NCBI GenBank assembly: GCA_019828595.1
Contig: JAHQRK010000004.1
Span: 2,542,001-2,606,000, forward strand
Reading direction: 5' to 3'
Source of the DNA: Aphanomyces cochlioides
Taxonomy: Eukaryota > Oomycota > Saprolegniomycetes > Saprolegniales > Verrucalvaceae
Length of the DNA stretch: 64,000 nt
Part shown: piece after piece, positions 22,494-31,867 of the stretch
Layout of the letters: every line of letters begins with the position of its first letter
Position numbering within the stretch: the first letter of the stretch is position 1
The notes under the pieces: model-generated
The model's input: the letters and a program-made list of their open reading frames with translations, nothing else
Databases searched by the model: none
Told to the model about the DNA's origin: nothing
Made by a program: the position numbers and the translations under genes

Positions 22494-22567
22494 GCCCGTC
22501 TAGCTCAGTCGGTCGGAGCGCAAGGCTCTTAACCTTGTGGTCGTGGGTTCGAGCCCCACGGTGGGCG
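22494..22567 (+). tRNA. trnK-CUU: tRNA-Lys(CTT), D-loop variant (74 nt)
   Basis: The only tRNA in the window that differs: GGTAGAGC reads GGTCGGAGC, so A21 is replaced by CG and the D-loop grows from 8 to 9 nt. All stems still pair and the anticodon is CTT. Loss of A21, which normally contacts the T8-A14 pair, could weaken folding. The A box up to GG is unchanged. It may be a weak gene or a pseudogene. Spacing 1031 bp (three 17-bp copies plus the extra base). Confidence 0.85.
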
Positions 22568-23524
22568 CTTCTTTTGCTCTTTTTGGGTCCCAGACATACA
22601 TTCCTCTCACACACAATCCCCACTTTTTAAAACACTTGATCCCTCCAACTGCAGCTTCTTTGTCTGACAATACCTCCGTCCTTCCAAGCCTTCACTCCAC
22701 GACTATGTGATATGGTCGACTATGTGATATGGTCGACTATGTGATATGGTCGACTATGTGATGGAGTGGTCTACACAATACCGTCGAGGATGTGATGACG
22801 GTCGAAAACATGATACCGTCGAGTCTGGGATATAGTGCGTGTGAGTCCACGAAGTTCACGGTGCAATGGCATACGTCATTTTGTGCAGCGCGTGAGACGG
22901 TCGAGTCTGTGAGACGGTGGAAAAGTGTGAAAACGTATAGTCAGTCTGTGAGGCAGTGACGTATGTGACGAGGTCGGATAAATGGCGGAGTTTGTGCCAC
23001 TGTAGAATATGTGATTCAGTGCTGCATGTGAAGAGATGGAATGCGTGATACGTGACTCGGTGGCGCCACGGATAAGTTGGCGTATGCGATATCGTGGCGT
23101 CTACGATGCGGTAGAGTGTGTGGTGGAGTAGACTTTGTGAGTGGAATATATGTTGTGTATGATGGCGTGATGTCTGTGACGCAGTGGAGTATGTGATGCA
23201 GTGGACAATGTGATGCGAGGTTGATACGTTGGAGTCCTTGGTGGATATATGTGCCTTCCTAGGCAGGTTGGGAAGCTGTCGAGTTGAACAACCGTAGGAC
23301 TTGGTATAGAACGTGTGTAATGCATGGCGTCGTCATCGAATGGAATGGTTGTGGTGGAAAAGTAAGTTGTGATGTGTGTCGTTTGTCTGTGAGCATGATT
23401 TGGTGCGTGGTATGAGTTGGTGAATACTTTTGTGTCGGAGGTCGGTACTGAGTGTCCCCTGCGTTTTGAGTGTGACAGTGTTCTGGAGTGTGTTGTATGT
23501 ATGGAGTGTGTATGTCGTCAGGAA

Positions 23525-23597
23525 GCCCGTCTAGCTCAGTCGGTAGAGCGCAAGGCTCTTAACCTTGTGGTCGTGGGTTCGAGCCCCACGGTGGGCG
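23525..23597 (+). tRNA. trnK-CUU: tRNA-Lys(CTT)
   Basis: Identical canonical copy directly after the variant. Spacing 996 bp; C variant of the tcattt[T/C]gtg site near 23878. Confidence 0.97.
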
Positions 23598-24520
23598 CTT
23601 CTTTTGCTCTTTTTGGGTCCCAGACATACATTCCTCTCACACACAATCCCCACTTTTTAAAACACTTGATCCCTCCAACTGCAGCTTCTTTGTCTGACAA
23701 TACCTCCGTCCTTCCAAGCCTTCACTCCACGACTATGTGATATGGTCGACTATGTGATGGAGTGGTCTACACAATACCGTCGAGGATGTGATGACGGTCG
23801 AAAACATGATACCGTCGAGTCTGGGATATAGTGCGTGTGAGTCCACGAAGTTCACGGTGCAATGGCATACGTCATTTCGTGCAGCGCGTGAGACGGTCGA
23901 GTCTGTGAGACGGTGGAAAAGTGTGAAAACGTATAGTCAGTCTGTGAGGCAGTGACGTATGTGACGAGGTCGGATAAATGGCGGAGTTTGTGCCACTGTA
24001 GAATATGTGATTCAGTGCTGCATGTGAAGAGATGGAATGCGTGATACGTGACTCGGTGGCGCCACGGATAAGTTGGCGTATGCGATATCGTGGCGTCTAC
24101 GATGCGGTAGAGTGTGTGGTGGAGTAGACTTTGTGAGTGGAATATATGTTGTGTATGATGGCGTGATGTCTGTGACGCAGTGGAGTATGTGATGCAGTGG
24201 ACAATGTGATGCGAGGTTGATACGTTGGAGTCCTTGGTGGATATATGTGCCTTCCTAGGCAGGTTGGGAAGCTGTCGAGTTGAACAACCGTAGGACTTGG
24301 TATAGAACGTGTGTAATGCATGGCGTCGTCATCGAATGGAATGGTTGTGGTGGAAAAGTAAGTTGTGATGTGTGTCGTTTGTCTGTGAGCATGATTTGGT
24401 GCGTGGTATGAGTTGGTGAATACTTTTGTGTCGGAGGTCGGTACTGAGTGTCCCCTGCGTTTTGAGTGTGACAGTGTTCTGGAGTGTGTTGTATGTATGG
24501 AGTGTGTATGTCGTCAGGAA

Positions 24521-24593
24521 GCCCGTCTAGCTCAGTCGGTAGAGCGCAAGGCTCTTAACCTTGTGGTCGTGGGTTCGAGCCCCACGGTGGGCG
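24521..24593 (+). tRNA. trnK-CUU: tRNA-Lys(CTT)
   Basis: Identical copy. Spacing 996 bp. Confidence 0.97.
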
Positions 24594-25516
24594 CTTCTTT
24601 TGCTCTTTTTGGGTCCCAGACATACATTCCTCTCACACACAATCCCCACTTTTTAAAACACTTGATCCCTCCAACTGCAGCTTCTTTGTCTGACAATACC
24701 TCCGTCCTTCCAAGCCTTCACTCCACGACTATGTGATATGGTCGACTATGTGATGGAGTGGTCTACACAATACCGTCGAGGATGTGATGACGGTCGAAAA
24801 CATGATACCGTCGAGTCTGGGATATAGTGCGTGTGAGTCCACGAAGTTCACGGTGCAATGGCATACGTCATTTTGTGCAGCGCGTGAGACGGTCGAGTCT
24901 GTGAGACGGTGGAAAAGTGTGAAAACGTATAGTCAGTCTGTGAGGCAGTGACGTATGTGACGAGGTCGGATAAATGGCGGAGTTTGTGCCACTGTAGAAT
25001 ATGTGATTCAGTGCTGCATGTGAAGAGATGGAATGCGTGATACGTGACTCGGTGGCGCCACGGATAAGTTGGCGTATGCGATATCGTGGCGTCTACGATG
25101 CGGTAGAGTGTGTGGTGGAGTAGACTTTGTGAGTGGAATATATGTTGTGTATGATGGCGTGATGTCTGTGACGCAGTGGAGTATGTGATGCAGTGGACAA
25201 TGTGATGCGAGGTTGATACGTTGGAGTCCTTGGTGGATATATGTGCCTTCCTAGGCAGGTTGGGAAGCTGTCGAGTTGAACAACCGTAGGACTTGGTATA
25301 GAACGTGTGTAATGCATGGCGTCGTCATCGAATGGAATGGTTGTGGTGGAAAAGTAAGTTGTGATGTGTGTCGTTTGTCTGTGAGCATGATTTGGTGCGT
25401 GGTATGAGTTGGTGAATACTTTTGTGTCGGAGGTCGGTACTGAGTGTCCCCTGCGTTTTGAGTGTGACAGTGTTCTGGAGTGTGTTGTATGTATGGAGTG
25501 TGTATGTCGTCAGGAA

Positions 25517-25589
25517 GCCCGTCTAGCTCAGTCGGTAGAGCGCAAGGCTCTTAACCTTGTGGTCGTGGGTTCGAGCCCCACGGTGGGCG
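25517..25589 (+). tRNA. trnK-CUU: tRNA-Lys(CTT)
   Basis: Identical copy. Spacing 1013 bp made of three 17-bp copies and the 17-bp deletion near 26210; C variant near 25914. Confidence 0.97.
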
Positions 25590-26529
25590 CTTCTTTTGCT
25601 CTTTTTGGGTCCCAGACATACATTCCTCTCACACACAATCCCCACTTTTTAAAACACTTGATCCCTCCAACTGCAGCTTCTTTGTCTGACAATACCTCCG
25701 TCCTTCCAAGCCTTCACTCCACGACTATGTGATATGGTCGACTATGTGATATGGTCGACTATGTGATATGGTCGACTATGTGATGGAGTGGTCTACACAA
25801 TACCGTCGAGGATGTGATGACGGTCGAAAACATGATACCGTCGAGTCTGGGATATAGTGCGTGTGAGTCCACGAAGTTCACGGTGCAATGGCATACGTCA
25901 TTTCGTGCAGCGCGTGAGACGGTCGAGTCTGTGAGACGGTGGAAAAGTGTGAAAACGTATAGTCAGTCTGTGAGGCAGTGACGTATGTGACGAGGTCGGA
26001 TAAATGGCGGAGTTTGTGCCACTGTAGAATATGTGATTCAGTGCTGCATGTGAAGAGATGGAATGCGTGATACGTGACTCGGTGGCGCCACGGATAAGTT
26101 GGCGTATGCGATATCGTGGCGTCTACGATGCGGTAGAGTGTGTGGTGGAGTAGACTTTGTGAGTGGAATATATGTTGTGTATGATGGCGTGATGTCTGTG
26201 ACGCAGTGGACAATGTGATGCGAGGTTGATACGTTGGAGTCCTTGGTGGATATATGTGCCTTCCTAGGCAGGTTGGGAAGCTGTCGAGTTGAACAACCGT
26301 AGGACTTGGTATAGAACGTGTGTAATGCATGGCGTCGTCATCGAATGGAATGGTTGTGGTGGAAAAGTAAGTTGTGATGTGTGTCGTTTGTCTGTGAGCA
26401 TGATTTGGTGCGTGGTATGAGTTGGTGAATACTTTTGTGTCGGAGGTCGGTACTGAGTGTCCCCTGCGTTTTGAGTGTGACAGTGTTCTGGAGTGTGTTG
26501 TATGTATGGAGTGTGTATGTCGTCAGGAA

Positions 26530-26602
26530 GCCCGTCTAGCTCAGTCGGTAGAGCGCAAGGCTCTTAACCTTGTGGTCGTGGGTTCGAGCCCCACGGTGGG
26601 CG
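26530..26602 (+). tRNA. trnK-CUU: tRNA-Lys(CTT)
   Basis: Identical copy, last before element D. Its spacer (two 17-bp copies) ends in the stub at 27543. Confidence 0.97.
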
Positions 26603-27542
26603 CTTCTTTTGCTCTTTTTGGGTCCCAGACATACATTCCTCTCACACACAATCCCCACTTTTTAAAACACTTGATCCCTCCAACTGCAGCTTCTTTGTCT
26701 GACAATACCTCCGTCCTTCCAAGCCTTCACTCCACGACTATGTGATATGGTCGACTATGTGATATGGTCGACTATGTGATGGAGTGGTCTACACAATACC
26801 GTCGAGGATGTGATGACGGTCGAAAACATGATACCGTCGAGTCTGGGATATAGTGCGTGTGAGTCCACGAAGTTCACGGTGCAATGGCATACGTCATTTT
26901 GTGCAGCGCGTGAGACGGTCGAGTCTGTGAGACGGTGGAAAAGTGTGAAAACGTATAGTCAGTCTGTGAGGCAGTGACGTATGTGACGAGGTCGGATAAA
27001 TGGCGGAGTTTGTGCCACTGTAGAATATGTGATTCAGTGCTGCATGTGAAGAGATGGAATGCGTGATACGTGACTCGGTGGCGCCACGGATAAGTTGGCG
27101 TATGCGATATCGTGGCGTCTACGATGCGGTAGAGTGTGTGGTGGAGTAGACTTTGTGAGTGGAATATATGTTGTGTATGATGGCGTGATGTCTGTGACGC
27201 AGTGGAGTATGTGATGCAGTGGACAATGTGATGCGAGGTTGATACGTTGGAGTCCTTGGTGGATATATGTGCCTTCCTAGGCAGGTTGGGAAGCTGTCGA
27301 GTTGAACAACCGTAGGACTTGGTATAGAACGTGTGTAATGCATGGCGTCGTCATCGAATGGAATGGTTGTGGTGGAAAAGTAAGTTGTGATGTGTGTCGT
27401 TTGTCTGTGAGCATGATTTGGTGCGTGGTATGAGTTGGTGAATACTTTTGTGTCGGAGGTCGGTACTGAGTGTCCCCTGCGTTTTGAGTGTGACAGTGTT
27501 CTGGAGTGTGTTGTATGTATGGAGTGTGTATGTCGTCAGGAA

Positions 27543-27556
27543 GCCCGTCTAGCTCA
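27543..27556 (+). repeat. Left target-site duplication: 14-bp tRNA-Lys stub at copy D
   Basis: tRNA nucleotides 1-14 are followed by element D. On the far side, one A (34882) precedes the intact tRNA. An A also precedes the stub, so this duplication may be 15 bp. Confidence 0.92.
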
Positions 27557-27713
27557 CTGCAATGGGGAGGTATATTAATAGACTTTCAATATCTACTAAT
27601 ACTAATATTGCCTACTAACGGCTCATCCCACTTCCAAATGCTTCAGCAGATTTTCTACTTTGGGCTTTGGAGTACAGCGATTTTTGACTTGTTGAATAAA
27701 TACTTGGGGCTTG
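27557..27713 (-). promoter_or_regulatory. 3' UTR of element D
   Basis: Non-coding end of the element. Blocks shared with family 1 lie at 27560-27569, 27601-27612 and 27620-27637. Their conservation across diverged families suggests the element's RT recognises them in the RNA. Confidence 0.6.
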
Positions 27714-30700
27714 TTAATTTGGGGCTGAAGGTTGGAGCGCGAGCAAAGTCGGGTACTTGGCTACCAGTGGGCGATAGACAGGTTGTCTATGCAAAGTATT
27801 GATTGCTGAAATTGCTTCCACTCGTTGAGGGCTGTCAACTTCTTGGAGGCGAAGCCATCTGCGGATCGATGCATGCCATCGGATGAAGCTGACTTCTTGC
27901 CAAATTTCTGGCGGAGGCGGCTCCTTCGATTCGAACTTGGCGGCGTTGTGCGTTGTCCAAATATAGTGAAGGTTGGAAGCACACAGAAGAGCCCAGAGCA
28001 CAAACAGTATGTCTTGAAGCTGGCTACCGCGTTCGTTGACTTGAAAGCGGTCGATGTTGGTGATGGCAGTCCAATCGAAATTGACACCGAAGCATCGCCA
28101 AGCGGTCGCGTGAAAACGCCAAAGGGGATACACGTGAGAGCAGGTGTGGAAGGCGTGGTGTTGGTTCTCCGGTGCGTCGCAATTGGTATAGACACAGCAA
28201 ATTACGTCTGGCTGCTGAGGTTGCAAGTAGAACAAGCGCGAGTTGACAGGCAGCATGTTGAACAACAGTCGAAACCAAACGTCGCCATGGAGGGGAGGCG
28301 GCCAACGGCATGTTTTGCGGATGAGTCGCACGTAGGTCGCAATATCTTGTTGCTCGACGCGGGACGATGTCGCCACTGGGTGCGGTTTTCCATCCGAAGG
28401 GGCGTGATGCGCCAAACGTGATACGAGTCGCTTGGGCCAACGCTCGAAGGATAGCAATTGATCTTTGAAAAGTGCCTTGAAAGGGTGACTTGTTGTATCG
28501 ATATCGGTCAAAGCAGTTCCAGTTCGAACGCCTGACGTGCGGAGGACTTGGTCGAATATCTTGGTGAGGTGGCTATAAACTTGACCAGCACGTTCGGGTG
28601 CTGCAAATCCCATCGCGCCGTTCGCTTGTAACGTCACTTGTGCCGCACGGTTGTTGGATGACAGTCGATCAATAAACGCAGCTCTTGTAGGCCATGTCCC
28701 TTGCCGTGTCAAGAAGTCTTTGAGGCAGTGGAAACCGTTTTGAGACGCATGTCTACACCATCGACGACACAGAGCAGTCTTCACGACATTTGATGTAGCA
28801 CCCGCAGGACCAACTTGCAGAGCGGGGTAGGATGTCAGCCACACGGGGAGGTTCAAAAGTTCTTCGAGGCTTGGTGGCGAAGCGGTTCGCTTGGCCATAG
28901 GTGTGGCGGCCCATTGATGCCAAATGTCGTGCCAAAGAGGATGCAGCTCCCACAAAAACAACCACTTGGAGCTGTGGTTGGGGAAGTACGTGAGAAAGTC
29001 GAACGGGTGGGTGTCGCGATACAGCTTGTTCATGACACGGGAAAATTGTCGCTTGACAAGCAACTTCCATGGGGCAAATGTGTTGGGTGAATTGGGCTGC
29101 ATCAAGAGTTGGAGCCGCAGCAGTCGCTGAGTCCGAAGCTTCGAAGCCACATGCGGAATACCGAGGCCGAGTTTTTGATCGAACTGCCACTTGCGGCAAA
29201 TAGTTGAGCGATGATGGTCGGTGATTTGCGTCTTCCGACCAAGGATGTACTTGTTGACCATTCTTTGCCAAACGGCAACCATCGTTGGAGGCACATACAC
29301 TGCAGCCGTGACATGCCATAACAACGACAACAACATGGTCGATACGATGAGTTTGCGGCCTTGGATGGTTCGCGCACGACTTCCCCACGTTTGAAACGCA
29401 GCCAGAAACTTGTCGTTCAGTTGCTGGACTTGAAAATCGCGCGGCAGTCGGTGGCCAAAGAGAATACCAAGGTATTTCACTGGCTTCTCGCTCGGCAAGA
29501 CGTTCAAGAGGCCACCATCGTCGATGTCTTCGATATCGAGATTGTTGTTGAGCGCCAAAGTCATGCACTTGGCAACGTTGAGACGAGCTCCAGACACAGA
29601 GCAAAAGTCTTCGACAATTGCCATTTGCTCGACCGCCGCTTGGAGGGATGACGAGAGTAGAGTCGTGTCGTCGGCAAAGTAGATGCTCGTCAGTGAGTCT
29701 CCATTTGGAAGGGGAATACCAAAATCAGGAGATCCGCGTAGCATTTCGCCGAGTGGCTCGAGGTAAAGTACGAAGAGCATGCACGATAGGGGGCAACCTT
29801 GCTTGACTCCGCGGGTAGGCCGTATGGTAGGGCCAAGACCGTCGTTGAAAATGATCTGGACCAGAGGCGTATTGTAAAGCAACTGAACCCAAGACACAAA
29901 TGTGGGACCGATGTTCATCTCCTTGAGTACGTCGAAGAGAAAGCCTTGGTCAACCATATCGTATGCCTTGGAAAAGTCGAGAAACGTCGCGTAGTAGTCG
30001 TGGTCTTCATTGGTACAGAAAGTCTGCAATGCTTGTACCAGCATCACGTGGTCGTGCAAGCGACGGCCAGGGACAAAACCAGCTTGGCTTGGGTGAGCGA
30101 GGTATGGGGCAACTTGTGCAAGACGGTAGGCCAGCGCCCGCGATAGAATCTTGACTTCAACCGACATGAGAGTAATCGGCCGATAGTTGCCAGGGTCGCC
30201 TCTGTCTCCAGCCTTGAACAAGAGCGCCACTGCACTTCGGCGTTGTTGGAGCAGGAGGTGACCGTGATGGGTGAGTTGGTAGTTGAACACCTTGAGCAGG
30301 ATTTGGGCGAATACGTCCGGGGAGACTTGAAAGAAAGCTGCAGGCCAGCCGTCTGAACCAGGAGACTTGTTCGGGTTCATAGACTTGAGCGCGCCGCACA
30401 GGTCTTCCGCCGTGAGAGGACTTTCCAGAGCGTCGCGCTGTTCTTGAGTGAGACGTCGAGTAATGGCTCGAATGATAGCTCGGCGACGGGCCCGATTCAA
30501 CGGTGGTTGGTCTCTTGGAGTGACCATGATGTTTTTCCAATGAGACGTAAAACCAGCCTTGACTTCAGACGGGTCAGTCGACGTTGCACCGTTGATTGTC
30601 ACGGACGAGAGCGGCACTTTGATCCCCTTGGGTCGACGAAAAAAGTGACTGGTACCTCGCTCGTTGACGTTGGCGTGAAAGTCGAATTGCTGATCCAGGT

Positions 30701-31867
30701 TGAACTGTCGGTACTCGCTGCGGGCAGTGTCAAGGGCTTGACGGGCGGTATTAACAATGGATGTCTCAACGAGTCCCATGTCGAATGCTCGGCGGGAAGT
30801 AAGCCACTTCATCTTGAGGCTGTTGAGTGTGTACTTCATCGAGTCAATGTACTGGCGATGACTGACTTGGAGACGCTTCTTCATTCTCTTCAACCAGCCG
30901 TACCACTTTGCGCCGAAGTTTTGAGTGTCGTCTGCGCGCATCTCGTCCAAAAGTTGATTGGCTTCGGCCTTGATCGCTGCGACTACTTGAGGGTTCTTTA
31001 AGAGCTCACGGGGGAGGCGCCAGTAACTTCGGTCGGGAGCTCGCTGCTCGCAGGAGAGGACCACTTTGTGTTCCATGTGGTCGCCTGCAAAGCTGCTTGG
31101 GGAATAGCTTGAACGTGCGTACGTTTGAGCGACGATATCTTGGTCCACAAACAGGTAGTCGAGGCGGTTGCTTCGACCAGGGCCGCTGTAAACGCGCTCG
31201 TTGGGGTGGTGCATCCTCCACGCATCGATAACACCAAGTGCTGAAAGCCAGGCAATGCATTCCGCCTTACCAGCGTTGTGGTCTTGGCGAGTCGAGTCGC
31301 GTCCAGATGCTCCTCCAGGGGTAAGTTGAAATCGCCTCCGACAAAGTGAATGCTGTCGTCTTCAAAGTCGCGAGGCAGATCGTCGAAAAACGGTGCTCGA
31401 GAGTGAGCGATAACCGGGGCATAGACGTTGTGAAAGTACACAGGAACGCCGTCCCACTGAGTTCGAACAACCATGTATCTTCCAGGTCGGTCATGGGTGG
31501 TCAAGTGTTGCAGGTCGAGGAATCCAGGCATGGATCCATGGAAATACGATGCCACACCGCAGCGCCGATTGTTGAGTGAGTCGACGCGATCAGTGCGGAG
31601 ATCGTTGGTGAAGAGCTTGTATTTGCCAACGCCTACTTCGTTGTTGAGGTGGAGTTGGAAGGTTTCGAGATGTTTGATGTTATTGATTTTGGTTTCTTGA
31701 AAGAAAACGGCTTGGGTCGGAATTTGGAGTCGCCGCGCCACAAGATGTCCGTTGTCTTTCAGCCCATTGAGGTTGGCAGTGGTCAGTTCGAGTATGGGGA
31801 ACTTGGTGAAGAGACCGGCCGCGACCACCTTAGCCACGGAACGCGACAGACGTTGCGTTCGCAACAT
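27714..31867 (-). pseudogene. ORF2, APE endonuclease-reverse transcriptase, one frameshift (copy D)
   Basis: It begins with a real ATG at 31867, 38 nt upstream of the ORF1 stop and in the +1 frame. The endonuclease motifs TANLNG, QETK, NVYAPV and GGDFN are intact. Near 31292 one base is missing: frame 1 runs out of homology after DATRL and the RQDH-type sequence continues in the next frame. The remainder (from about 31290 to 27714) keeps RLDYLF, GDH, DFSKAYDMVD, RGVKQGCPLS, YFADDTTLL and the C-terminal CCVYTNCD...HHAFHTC cluster. With the base restored the product would be about 1384 aa, the same plan as family 1. It is a single lesion, so either a young pseudogene or a sequencing error. Confidence 0.88.

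Larger units (their letters stand above)
14458..27556 (+). repeat. tRNA-Lys tandem array, block 2
   Basis: Thirteen units in direct orientation between copies B and D. Spacings in order are 1013, 1013, 996, 1013, 996, 1013, 1013, 979, 1031, 996, 996, 1013 and 1013 bp. Differences are the 17-bp copy number, a 17-bp deletion in two units, and one tRNA with an altered D-loop. Confidence 0.97.
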
